A stretch of DNA of 64,000 bases from Chryseobacterium polytrichastri (GTDB lineage Bacteria; Bacteroidota; Bacteroidia; Flavobacteriales; Weeksellaceae), in contig NZ_FRAV01000006.1 in assembly GCF_900142445.1 (NCBI RefSeq), positions 1 to 64,000 of the forward strand. The letters are read 5' to 3'. The position numbers and the translations under genes were made by a program. Under the pieces are notes generated by a model that ran no database searches, was not told the origin of the DNA, and saw only the letters and a list, made by a program, of their open reading frames with translations. Numbering within the stretch: position 1 is the first letter of the stretch; every line of letters begins with the position of its first letter. Shown piece after piece: positions 34,235 through 43,506 of this stretch.

Positions 34235-35353
34235 TTAAACCGTTTCAAAATAAGTATCTGCGTCTTCTGGATTAAAAGGTTCATCAATCCAGAAAATAGT
34301 ATATAAGTCTTCGTTCCCGACATTTTTAATATTGTGAGTGTACCAAATTGGCATATCTACATAAGCCGGTTCTACTCCATCTAAATAAAAATCTAAAACT
34401 TCATCTGTATTGATTTTTCTTAATTGAATTAAAGCCTTACCTTTAATTACAGCAAATCTTTCAATTTTACGGGTGTGATAATGATTTCCTCTGGTAATCT
34501 CCGGAACTGTGGTTGAGAAAGAACATTGTCCACCAATTCCTAAGCGAATTACTTCTACAAACGCACCTCTAGGGTCAGTATGTTGTGTAAATTTAACAGG
34601 GAAATGTGTTTTATAGTCCATATAAGAACGATATGTGTTGAACAGATTATGTTCAAATTTATCGTTCAGAACCGGGATCTCTCCATTATCAAAATATTTT
34701 GTTTTATAATCATTCAATAAAGCTAAAACTTCTGAAACTTTTTTAGTTGAAGTTGGCTCTATGAATAATTCTGGTTGGCTTTTTTCTGATTGAATTTCAT
34801 TAATAATTTTCATGACTAATTCCTGGACATAAATCAATTTAACTTCTCCATCGTTCGCAATTGTTGGCATTTCGCCATGCGTTAATTGATAACAAAAAGT
34901 AGCAATAAATGAATTATAAAAAGGTTTGCCAAAGGCTCCAAAAACATTTGGAATAATTAATCCTGTTACTTTTCCACTATTTTCATTTGCCCAGTTTACA
35001 ATAGCTTCACGACCTTCACGTTTTGATTTTCCATACAAGTTATCACGTTCTTCTTGTGTGGAAGAAGAAATTAAAACATGAGCTTTAGAATTAGTTCTTT
35101 CTAATGATGTTACTAACTTATTGCACAAAGCTATATTTGTCTCATAAATCATTTGCTCAGAATCATGGCGATTCATTGCTGCTAAATGAACAATAATATC
35201 ACATTTTTTAATGAACTCATCTAGCTTATCGTTGTCTTCAAAGAATTCTTTTTGAAAATCAACACGTTCAAATTCTTCTGGAAATAATCCCAAAGTGTTA
35301 TATAAATGGCTTCCAACGAAACCTTTTTGTCCAGTAATCCCTATTTTTTTCAT
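34235..35353 (-). CDS. capF: CapF-like bifunctional reductase/cupin enzyme
   Basis: A 372-residue protein. Residues about 1-245 are a short-chain dehydrogenase/reductase with GITGQKGFVGSHL (4-16); residues about 255-372 are a cupin domain (PRGAFVEVIRLG, GNHYHTRKIERF). This two-domain plan is that of CapF in UDP-L-FucNAc synthesis, which reduces the 4-keto intermediate made by CapE. It lies three bases after the small cupin gene. Confidence 0.92.
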   Translation of the reverse strand: MKKIGITGQKGFVGSHLYNTLGLFPEEFERVDFQKEFFEDNDKLDEFIKKCDIIVHLAAMNRHDSEQMIYETNIALCNKLVTSLERTNSKAHVLISSSTQEERDNLYGKSKREGREAIVNWANENSGKVTGLIIPNVFGAFGKPFYNSFIATFCYQLTHGEMPTIANDGEVKLIYVQELVMKIINEIQSEKSQPELFIEPTSTKKVSEVLALLNDYKTKYFDNGEIPVLNDKFEHNLFNTYRSYMDYKTHFPVKFTQHTDPRGAFVEVIRLGIGGQCSFSTTVPEITRGNHYHTRKIERFAVIKGKALIQLRKINTDEVLDFYLDGVEPAYVDMPIWYTHNIKNVGNEDLYTIFWIDEPFNPEDADTYFETV

Positions 35354-35355
35354 AG

Positions 35356-35763
35356 TTATTTTTTAAAGTAATCTAATGAGAATCGGTATTCGTCTTGGAT
35401 TTGGCCCAAAGCATAATCTGCCAAAACAAGTAATTTGCTTCCTTCTTTTTTTGCTTGAATTGAGGTTATATAACCCCCAGGAATATGCAGATAAGTTAGG
35501 GATTCGCAATCTAATCGATATTTCGTAATCATTAAATCTTTTGAAGGCTGAGCAAAGTCATCAATTTGAATAACTGAAACTTCAAACTCACCTTTCATGC
35601 AAGCAAACCAACGTTGTTCTATTTTATGTCCTTGCCATCCTCTTATAAACTCAGTAGAATGATTCTCTATGGTATAAATACGCTTAATCTCAGAAGCGTC
35701 AAACTCATTATTAAAAGTAATAATGCCTCTATCATCTTCGTGTTTCTTACCAGCTAGAATCAT
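35356..35763 (-). CDS. small WxcM/FdtA-like cupin sugar isomerase family protein
   Basis: A 135-residue single-domain cupin: HEDDRGIITFNNEF at the start, FIRGWQGHKIEQRWFACMKG carrying the conserved His pair region, and LHIPGGYITSIQAK. WxcM/FdtA proteins isomerise dTDP-keto sugars; here it is sandwiched between capE and capF, so it probably acts on a UDP-linked intermediate or is accessory. The exact reaction is not readable. Confidence 0.78.
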   Translation of the reverse strand: MILAGKKHEDDRGIITFNNEFDASEIKRIYTIENHSTEFIRGWQGHKIEQRWFACMKGEFEVSVIQIDDFAQPSKDLMITKYRLDCESLTYLHIPGGYITSIQAKKEGSKLLVLADYALGQIQDEYRFSLDYFKK

Positions 35764-35787
35764 AATTTCTGAATTTCAAATCTCCAA

Positions 35788-36825
35788 TTAATATGGATAT
35801 TGCATAACATCTTCTCCAAAAATTTCTTTTCGGATAAGTGGCAGTTTAGAAATCAACTTTTTAAGACCTTCAACCCCTTGCTGTTCTGTGTTATGAGAAT
35901 GATAATCTTCTATTTTGGAAATATCTTCTTCACCTTCCGAAAAATACTTATCATAATTTAGATCACGATTATCAGCAGGAATACGGTAAAAGTCTCCCAT
36001 ATCTTCCGCTTTAGTCATTTCTTCACGTGTACAAAGCGTTTCATATAATTTTTCTCCATGACGTGTTCCGATAATCTTAACTGGAATTTCTTTTCCTGTC
36101 ATTTCGATTAATGCCTGAGCCAAATCTCTAATACTTCCTGCCGGCGCTTTGTTAACAAATAAATCCCCTGGGTTTCCATTTTCAAAAGCAAATAAAACCA
36201 AATCAACAGCGTCTTCCAATGACATGAAAAATCGTGACATATTAGGATCCGTAATTGTAATAGGTTCCCCTTTTTGAATTTGATTTAAAAACAAAGGTAT
36301 AACCGATCCTCTGGATGCCATAACGTTACCATAACGTGTTAAGCAAACTACAGTATCGGTAAGATTTCTAGCTTCTGCAACCGCAACTTTTTCCATCATT
36401 GCTTTAGAAATTCCCATTGCATTAATTGGATATGCCGCTTTATCCGTTGAAAGACATATTACTTTCTGAACCTTATTAGCCGCAGCTGCGCGAATTACAT
36501 TTTGAGTTCCTTCAACATTAGTTTTTACAGCTTGCATTGGAAAAAATTCACATGAAGGTACTTGCTTTAATGCTGCAGCATGAAAAATATAATCTACATC
36601 ACGTGTCGCAGGTTCTACTGAACTGTAATCGCGAACATCACCGATGTAGTATTTAATTTTATCATCCTTATAAAGATTTCGCATATCATCTTGTTTCTTC
36701 TCATCACGAGAAAAGATACGAATTTCTTTAAAATGGTCTGTTTGTAAAAAACGATTCAAAACAGCTGTTCCAAAAGAACCTGTTCCACCTGTAATTAATA
36801 GTATTTTATTTTTTATTTGTTGCAT
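35788..36825 (-). CDS. capE: UDP-GlcNAc 4,6-dehydratase/5-epimerase (CapE/FnlA)
   Basis: A 345-residue soluble extended SDR. The NAD site is ITGGTGSFGTAVLNRF (11-26); the catalytic region includes FHAAALKQVPSCEF and the variant triad segment STDKAAYPINAMGISKAM, with PINAMG typical of the CapE/FnlA type. It begins the UDP-L-FucNAc branch. The upstream glycosyltransferase is three bases away. Confidence 0.93.
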   Translation of the reverse strand: MQQIKNKILLITGGTGSFGTAVLNRFLQTDHFKEIRIFSRDEKKQDDMRNLYKDDKIKYYIGDVRDYSSVEPATRDVDYIFHAAALKQVPSCEFFPMQAVKTNVEGTQNVIRAAAANKVQKVICLSTDKAAYPINAMGISKAMMEKVAVAEARNLTDTVVCLTRYGNVMASRGSVIPLFLNQIQKGEPITITDPNMSRFFMSLEDAVDLVLFAFENGNPGDLFVNKAPAGSIRDLAQALIEMTGKEIPVKIIGTRHGEKLYETLCTREEMTKAEDMGDFYRIPADNRDLNYDKYFSEGEEDISKIEDYHSHNTEQQGVEGLKKLISKLPLIRKEIFGEDVMQYPY

Positions 36826-36828
36826 GTC

Positions 36829-37839
36829 TTAATTTAATAATTTAATCAATTGGTTTATTTCATTTTTAATGATTTGTTGTGTTGAATGTACGTTATTTTT
36901 TATACTTTCTACCAATGCTAGATAAATGCTTTTCTCTTCAAAAGGATCAAAAGTAATACTTGGTTCGCACACCTGAAAAGTATAAGGTAAATTAGCACCT
37001 ATAACTTCACAACCACATTCTATTGCCTCAACAATGCCTAGTCCAAAGCTTTCTTCTAAAGACGGAAAAACTAAATATTTGGTTTTATTATATTGTTTTA
37101 TTAATTGTTCTCTTTTAATAAATCCTAAATTAACTATTGGATATCCTTGTTCTATTTTTTCCTTAATTAATTCTCCAAGAGAAATAAATATGTCAAAATC
37201 TACTGTTACATATAATTTTCCTCTTTTTATTTCATCATAAAATTTGCAAAATGCATTTAATAACCTAATATGATTTTTATGTGGAGTGCCTGCACTTACA
37301 TAAATATAGGAGTCTGCTTCCCTATCTCGTTCTTCATCTTTTAAATCATGGTTTGGATAAAATGGTAGAACTAATACATTATTAGAGTTAAATTTATATT
37401 TTTTTAAGAAACCTTCTTTTACCAAGTTACTTTGCACCAACAGAAAATCTGTATTTTTTAAAAGTTTAGAAAAAATAAAAGATTTTGTTTTAAACAATAA
37501 CCTTTGCAAAATACTAAATTCTTTCGGGACATTAAGATATAAAGTCTGTTGAAGATACGTATAAACTGGTATATCTAGCCGAAGAGTTGGAGGTAAATTT
37601 CCAAAACAAAATACTTTAGTAAATTTTTGAAAATTATTTTTATAAAATGTATATCTATTAGATAATGATGCTTTTAAATACAGCCTTCGATCAGCCGGAA
37701 TGTAATTAAAATCATTTAAGCATCTTTCATCAAAAAGATAAAAAGCTTCTACATTATGATCTACTAACTTTTGGACTAAGTAATCAAGAAGAACTCTTCC
37801 ACCACCATTGTTAATATACAAAGCATCAATTAGTAACAT
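36829..37839 (-). CDS. GT4-type glycosyltransferase
   Basis: A 336-residue protein opening MLLIDALYINNGGGRVLLDYL, the usual N-terminal loop of GT4 enzymes. The C-terminal part has YVSAGTPHKNHIRLLNAF and FPSLEESFGLGIVEAIECG, with the EX7E motif. It overlaps the preceding beta-helix gene by 14 bases. Donor and acceptor sugars are unknown. Confidence 0.87.
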   Translation of the reverse strand: MLLIDALYINNGGGRVLLDYLVQKLVDHNVEAFYLFDERCLNDFNYIPADRRLYLKASLSNRYTFYKNNFQKFTKVFCFGNLPPTLRLDIPVYTYLQQTLYLNVPKEFSILQRLLFKTKSFIFSKLLKNTDFLLVQSNLVKEGFLKKYKFNSNNVLVLPFYPNHDLKDEERDREADSYIYVSAGTPHKNHIRLLNAFCKFYDEIKRGKLYVTVDFDIFISLGELIKEKIEQGYPIVNLGFIKREQLIKQYNKTKYLVFPSLEESFGLGIVEAIECGCEVIGANLPYTFQVCEPSITFDPFEEKSIYLALVESIKNNVHSTQQIIKNEINQLIKLLN

Positions 37840-39097
37840 TATTATTCAAAATTGTATTTACATTAGACTCTATTTCATAATTTCTATTTGTATTGTATTT
37901 TAATTTTCTTAAAACACCTAATTCCTTGGTAGCAACTATTTTAAGATTTTTCTGATTACCTTGGCTTGTATAGGCTAGACATCCTTCGGAAATATTGTAG
38001 ATAGATACTTTTGGAATATAAAAATCAGTATCAAAATTAACAAATCGCATATTACTAAAAGAATAATTACCATTAATTATATCATTGTTAATTTGCTTTA
38101 CTCCATACTTTCCTGAGCCAAGAAAACAATTATCAATGATAACATTACCAGGACTATTCAAACCAAATCCTATTTCAGTTGTTTCAATATGACAATCTCG
38201 TACTTCTGTTGATGCACCGCACATAATGGCAATTCCTCCCTCTGCATATCCTTTATTTCTAAGAGTACCTATTTGCTCAATATCTACTCTTTGTATCATT
38301 AATCTTGAGCCCTTTTCTTCTATACCTATTTCCGAACAGCCTGTAATTATACCATCAGTAATTGAAGTAAAATAACTCCCATTTTCAAAAACGATTCCCT
38401 TTCTACATGCACCAACAAAAAAATCCCGTATTTTATTATTAACAGCTGTTGTTCCCTTAATTCCAATATCAAAGTTTGAAATTCTTAGTTTTTCAAGAAA
38501 ATAAAAATTTGAATTATTAAGTATTAAGCCTGTTGTAGACGCTTTATTAGAGCCACGAATACTTAATTCACTTATTTTAGCGCTAGAAACATCTTTATAA
38601 GGCGAAAGCCGAATTCCATCGGCCAAACAGTTGATAACAGTTACATTAATTCCTTCCCCAATAATACTAATAAAAGGATCCCTTACTTCAATTGCCTTAC
38701 TAGTCTTGTAAATTCCTTTTGGAACAAATAAAGTTCCTCCCTCAAAAGCAGCAAGATAATCTACTGCTTTTTGAATACTTGCAACATCATCATTTTTACC
38801 GTCTCCTTTGCTTCCAAACCATTTTACGTTAATATTCCCAGAAAAACTTCTTTTATATAGCTGCCCTTTTATATTAATGAAAATAACCTGATCTGCATTA
38901 TAGTTTTTAGGAAGTTGGCTTTCATACTTTTCAAAAGCAAACACTTCATTTACATTTTGATCAAGAAGAAAGACCTTTTCTGTTAAATTAATATTCTTAC
39001 TATTTTGTACAGCATCGTTAATTGATACATACTTAACATCTTGAGAAAAACAAAATGTAATATTAAAGAACAAAACGATTAAACATATATTTTTCAT
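37826..39097 (-). CDS. secreted right-handed beta-helix protein (pectate-lyase superfamily)
   Basis: A 423-residue protein with a signal peptide (about 1-19, ending CFSQ). The start of the helix, VKWFGSKGDGKNDDVASIQ (about 90-108) then GTLFVPKGIYK, is the pectate_lyase_3 / GH28-like entry motif. Repeated short strands run from about 130 to 390. In capsule loci such proteins may trim, modify or degrade the polymer. No catalytic residues can be assigned with confidence. Confidence 0.82.
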   Translation of the reverse strand: MKNICLIVLFFNITFCFSQDVKYVSINDAVQNSKNINLTEKVFLLDQNVNEVFAFEKYESQLPKNYNADQVIFINIKGQLYKRSFSGNINVKWFGSKGDGKNDDVASIQKAVDYLAAFEGGTLFVPKGIYKTSKAIEVRDPFISIIGEGINVTVINCLADGIRLSPYKDVSSAKISELSIRGSNKASTTGLILNNSNFYFLEKLRISNFDIGIKGTTAVNNKIRDFFVGACRKGIVFENGSYFTSITDGIITGCSEIGIEEKGSRLMIQRVDIEQIGTLRNKGYAEGGIAIMCGASTEVRDCHIETTEIGFGLNSPGNVIIDNCFLGSGKYGVKQINNDIINGNYSFSNMRFVNFDTDFYIPKVSIYNISEGCLAYTSQGNQKNLKIVATKELGVLRKLKYNTNRNYEIESNVNTILNNNVTN

Positions 39098-39126
39098 AAG
39101 CTAACTAATTATGAATTCAATTTATA

Positions 39127-40224
39127 TTATCCAACTTTAACTGGAAACTCTTTATTAAAAATAGATTTATATGGAATGTACAAATCTTTATATGCAAAAA
39201 TAACTCCATAAAACTTGAACCCTAAATAGACAATCAACAACAGTAATAGTAAATTTTTAATTATTTTATTTTTGGTTTGTAAAATCAATATTGGATACAA
39301 GAAAATTTGAAATATTTCATAATATCCTGAAAAACGAATTAAAGCAACAGAAATAGGTACAAATAAAATAAATAACACCACACTCATCAGGTACAGGTTA
39401 AATATTCCTCTAAATTGTACTTTTTCATAATTTTTAAATAGAAAAATTATGAAAATTCCAATTAGGAAAAGTCTATATGAGACTCCTCTAATCATCGTTT
39501 CCATAGGTGAATAACCAGACCCAAACGATTCATCTGCTCCAGATTCCATATAAGCGCTACTTCTTTCTGATAATGCTCCTAAACTACTATTCCCTATGGT
39601 TGTGAGTAATGAGCTAGCAACAGATGTTAAAACAAAACTACTAATTAAAATAACTATTATCTGCTTTTTTGAAAGATTAAGATTATATATCCAATAAGCC
39701 GGAAAAAATATTAACGCAGACTTATGAAAAAGCATCGCAATAAAAACAGTTAGTAAAAATAGATATAATTTTCTTTGAATAATAAAATTTAGGGCTAAAA
39801 CACAAATTGCAACAGCAATTGCCTGTCTTGTAAAAAATATACTAGCAAGCGATACACTAAACCAAACTAAAACCGATAATATAGGAGCCTCTGAATACTT
39901 TCTAATGATATAAAAAAAACAAAAAAAGATGATTGAAGCTTCTACAAATAATAAAACCGAAAAATCCCCTGTAGCAGAATAAACAAATGAATTAAGCTTT
40001 ATAAACAAAAACTCATACATCATTTGTAGGTATTCATTACTTGCCATATTTTCGAAGATGAATTTATATGCAGACCAATCTGTCCCTCTTTCCCATCTTA
40101 AAAATGACAGCAAATAGAATACTAAGATTATAGGTATGGCAGCTATTTTCCCAAACTTTCTTCCGAGATTCATCTCGGAAAAAGATAACAAACTAATTAA
40201 TCCAAAAATTATATATAAATACAT
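39127..40224 (-). CDS. EpsG/Wzy-like polysaccharide polymerase
   Basis: A 365-residue polytopic membrane protein with about 10 predicted helices. It has the EpsG-type features: SFLRWERGTDWSAYKF (about 41-56), an IFFTRQAIAVAICVLAL helix and FHKSALIFFPAYW. This is the only Wzy candidate in the locus and should polymerise lipid-linked repeat units at the periplasmic face. Confidence 0.83.
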   Translation of the reverse strand: MYLYIIFGLISLLSFSEMNLGRKFGKIAAIPIILVFYLLSFLRWERGTDWSAYKFIFENMASNEYLQMMYEFLFIKLNSFVYSATGDFSVLLFVEASIIFFCFFYIIRKYSEAPILSVLVWFSVSLASIFFTRQAIAVAICVLALNFIIQRKLYLFLLTVFIAMLFHKSALIFFPAYWIYNLNLSKKQIIVILISSFVLTSVASSLLTTIGNSSLGALSERSSAYMESGADESFGSGYSPMETMIRGVSYRLFLIGIFIIFLFKNYEKVQFRGIFNLYLMSVVLFILFVPISVALIRFSGYYEIFQIFLYPILILQTKNKIIKNLLLLLLIVYLGFKFYGVIFAYKDLYIPYKSIFNKEFPVKVG

Positions 40225-40241
40225 AGTATGACATTCATTTT

Positions 40242-41387
40242 CTAAACATCCTGAATTGGATAATTAATATTTTCCCAACTAAAAGCGTGTTTTAATTCGT
40301 TGAATTCTTTTACTGATTCTAAACTGACCTCATGTTTGATCAGCTTTCTGATGATACTTTCCATTTCATTAATATCTTCACATAAGTATCCTATTTTTCC
40401 ATACGAACAAATATGATTGAAATAATTATTTTCAATAGCAATTACAGGCTTTTCGTGATTGATAGCATCAAAAATTGCTCCACTAGCCGTTAATTGATAC
40501 TGGTTTTGTTTATAAAAAAACAATATCGCATTCAACTCTTTAATTGCTTCATTATATTCATTTGATGGTATTATAGTATTCGCTTTCGTTATGAAATTTA
40601 GCAAAGGATAATTTTCTATTTTATAGCCATGCTTACCTATAACATATAGCTCCAACTTCTTATCCATAATGACATCTTTCAATCTTTCAGAAAGCTCAAT
40701 AAAGCTAAGCATCCCTTTATTTTCTCCTATAGCACCTACAATTCCCATTTTGACAGGTAATGAAAACTGTTTTTCACCAGGTACATTCTTAAAAAAATAA
40801 GGATGCTCCATACTCACAACTGCACCATTATTCTTAGGATATAACTCAATAAGTTTTTCGCGAATGGGTGCTCCTAATGCAATAATCTTTATGTTGTTTG
40901 ATATCTTATTTTTAAAAAATCTTTGAAGTAGTTTCTTATAAACAAAGATAGGCTTATTTTTGGGTACATCCTGAATGAGATATTCTAACTCACCATGTGC
41001 TATTATTGTAAGATTAATTTTAAAAATATTTGAAATAAAGTTAAAATATAAAGTACCAAATTCATTTAAATTTGCTAAAATAACATCTCTATTTTTATAC
41101 TTTAATAACAAGAAGAATAATAAAATACTTGCGTATATTTTTCTTGAAAAAATATGATGTGATTTTCTTCCCTCTAAAACCTTAATTTCTTTAAATTCAA
41201 TTTTATTAGAATGAGAATTAACATCATTGTCTACTAAGATGTTCTTTAAATTTTCATAACTAGATTTCGAAGATAAATATAGTATGTTTTCAAATCTCGC
41301 TTCTAAAATTTTAAAAAAGGCTGCGTTGAAAACTTCATGAAAATTTCCAATCGAATTTGAATCAATAAAAATAGCGCTCTTCCCCAT
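40242..41387 (-). CDS. glycosyltransferase, GT4-like
   Basis: A 381-residue soluble GT-B-like protein. There is a helical hydrophobic patch at about 75-90, a VGIVGAIGENKGMLSFIEL segment (start of the second domain) and a C-terminal FYKQNQYQLTASGAIFDA region. It overlaps the next gene by one base. The family assignment is moderate because the EX7E motif is weak. Confidence 0.72.
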   Translation of the reverse strand: MGKSAIFIDSNSIGNFHEVFNAAFFKILEARFENILYLSSKSSYENLKNILVDNDVNSHSNKIEFKEIKVLEGRKSHHIFSRKIYASILLFFLLLKYKNRDVILANLNEFGTLYFNFISNIFKINLTIIAHGELEYLIQDVPKNKPIFVYKKLLQRFFKNKISNNIKIIALGAPIREKLIELYPKNNGAVVSMEHPYFFKNVPGEKQFSLPVKMGIVGAIGENKGMLSFIELSERLKDVIMDKKLELYVIGKHGYKIENYPLLNFITKANTIIPSNEYNEAIKELNAILFFYKQNQYQLTASGAIFDAINHEKPVIAIENNYFNHICSYGKIGYLCEDINEMESIIRKLIKHEVSLESVKEFNELKHAFSWENINYPIQDV

Positions 41388-42265
41388 TAAAAATAAGACT
41401 TAAAATTTGCTTTACAAAATGTTACTTTCTCCTTCCAAGTATAGTTTCTAAGCGCCAATCTTCCGATAGTCATAAAAAAATCTAAAAAAATATATTTAAA
41501 GAAATTCTTTCCATCGTGTTTTCTAAGAAAACGATTTCTACTTTGATGTATGACAATTCTTTTAAAATTGGACACAGTTGATCCAAAATCACTTCCTCCT
41601 TCAAGATGAATAATTCTAGTTGTTGTTATTAAATAATTTATATATCCTAAACTCTGTATTCTTTTTTGTAAATCTGTCTCTTCGTAATATAGAAAGAAAT
41701 TTTCATCAAAGCCTTCAATTTCCTCATAAATGCGCTTTGAAATCATCAGATCTGCACCTGTAACATAATCAATCTGTTGATAATCATCGTTTTTTGCTAT
41801 TTTATATTCTTTAACAGGTCTCCTCAAATATGCATTTACATACTTATCCACAGTAGGGAAATTTCCACCGCTGTTAATAATATTTTGATTTTCATCTATT
41901 AAAGTAGCACCCAACGTTCCAATTTTCAATTTCCCTTCATTATGCCTATAGAAATCTAATAGTATTTTAATAGAATTATCAATTAGAATAGTATCTGTGT
42001 TTAACAGAAATAGATATTTACCTACAGCATTTTTAGCTCCTAAATTATTTGCAGCACCAAAGCCTGCGTTCTTACCAAACTCAATAAATTTAATATACGG
42101 TAATTTTGACAGTACTTCTACGGAATTATCTGATGAATCATTGTCTACTACAATAATCTCATATGAGAAACTGGTCGAAAATTCTCTAATACTATCAATG
42201 CATGCTAATGTTAGTTGGCACGTATTGTAATTTACTAATATAATAGAACAATCTAAATTTTGCAT
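41387..42265 (-). CDS. GT2 family glycosyltransferase (rhamnosyltransferase-like)
   Basis: A 292-residue GT-A fold enzyme: SIILVNYNTCQLTLAC (7-22), VDNDSSDNSVEVL, FLLNTDTIL carrying the metal-binding D-x-D, and FDENFFLYYEETDLQKR with the ED catalytic-base motif. This subfamily often transfers rhamnose, which would fit the rfbC gene of this locus. Confidence 0.9.
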   Translation of the reverse strand: MQNLDCSIILVNYNTCQLTLACIDSIREFSTSFSYEIIVVDNDSSDNSVEVLSKLPYIKFIEFGKNAGFGAANNLGAKNAVGKYLFLLNTDTILIDNSIKILLDFYRHNEGKLKIGTLGATLIDENQNIINSGGNFPTVDKYVNAYLRRPVKEYKIAKNDDYQQIDYVTGADLMISKRIYEEIEGFDENFFLYYEETDLQKRIQSLGYINYLITTTRIIHLEGGSDFGSTVSNFKRIVIHQSRNRFLRKHDGKNFFKYIFLDFFMTIGRLALRNYTWKEKVTFCKANFKSYF

Positions 42266-42272
42266 TTTTTAC

Positions 42273-43376
42273 TTATTTTGATTCTAGTAATTCATATAAC
42301 CTTCTTACTAAAACACTCCAATTGTAGTTTTCTTCTGCATATTTCATAATGCTTTCTTTAGGGGGTAAGCAAGTATTTCCATCTATAACATTTTGAAGAA
42401 TGAATGATAGTTCTTGGGAATTTCCTATCGGAAACAGTCTACCAAACTCTTCATTATTGGTGATATCTATTGCACAGACTAAATCACTAGAAACAATAAA
42501 GCAACCATTTTTAATTGCTTCTGTAAATACTAAAGGAAAACCTTCATATCTTGAAGTTAAAACAAATACTTTAGACTTTTGATAATATTCCTCCAATTGA
42601 TCTCTATCACTTACACTTCCTAAAAAGTATACGTTTTGTTTTAAAGATGGATTTGATAAAAAGAATTCATCAACAATTGGAATAAAATCTTCTTCAATAG
42701 GTCCTATTATTACTATTTTCCAATCTAAAAGATTGATATTTTTAATAGCATCCAATAAAACTTCAGTATTTTTCTGATAAGATCCTATCCTTCCCACTGT
42801 TAATAAAATATTTTCTTTTTCAACAGGTGGGTTAGAAGGTTTAGTATTAATAAAACCATTAGTTAAATACTTCGTATTAAAATATGATCCATTATTTAAA
42901 AAATCATTAATTTTTTTTGTCTCAGCTGTAAACAATGCTGTATAATTATACAACTTTTTCTTAAAACTATTAACAAACGTTTTCCTAGTAACATCACTTT
43001 GAAAAATGGATTCATCCAAATCCAATTTAAAGTAAAATTTTAGCCTGTTAAAAGATAGTATTTTAAATAAAAAACAAATGAAAATTTTCTTGAAAGAAGG
43101 ATGGAACATCATTACATAATCCATCTTCCTAAAATTGGAAAACAAAAAAAGAAAAACATTAAAATCATTATTCTTAAAGATTCTTTTTATTGGTTTATAA
43201 TTTAAACCTTTTACCTCATTTTTTAAATAGGGCAAATTTTCAGCTTTTTCATAGAAAGAGATGTAGGAATCATAGTAGCCTTCTTTTTGTAACACATAGG
43301 GAATCATTCCAACATCTTTTATCAGGTGTACATTTTCTCCCATAGGAAATATACAATGAAATCTCTTTCTTCCCAT
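42273..43376 (-). CDS. GT4 glycosyltransferase
   Basis: A 367-residue GT-B enzyme. The C-terminal domain contains LLTVGRIGSYQKNTEVLLDAI and LTSRYEGFPLVFTEAIKNG, the GT4 signature with EX7E. A 130-bp gap without a gene lies upstream (43377-43506). Sugar specificity is unknown. Confidence 0.9.
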   Translation of the reverse strand: MGRKRFHCIFPMGENVHLIKDVGMIPYVLQKEGYYDSYISFYEKAENLPYLKNEVKGLNYKPIKRIFKNNDFNVFLFLFSNFRKMDYVMMFHPSFKKIFICFLFKILSFNRLKFYFKLDLDESIFQSDVTRKTFVNSFKKKLYNYTALFTAETKKINDFLNNGSYFNTKYLTNGFINTKPSNPPVEKENILLTVGRIGSYQKNTEVLLDAIKNINLLDWKIVIIGPIEEDFIPIVDEFFLSNPSLKQNVYFLGSVSDRDQLEEYYQKSKVFVLTSRYEGFPLVFTEAIKNGCFIVSSDLVCAIDITNNEEFGRLFPIGNSQELSFILQNVIDGNTCLPPKESIMKYAEENYNWSVLVRRLYELLESK

Positions 43377-43506
43377 ACTATTTTTTTTGAATTAGTGAAG
43401 TAATTTTTCTCGTTTTTTTCATTATTGGTTCTTCTATTTTTCTAAGATAAAATAACAAATAGAAATCAAAATTGGATTTAAAGCATCTATGCTCATTTTT
43501 AATGAT

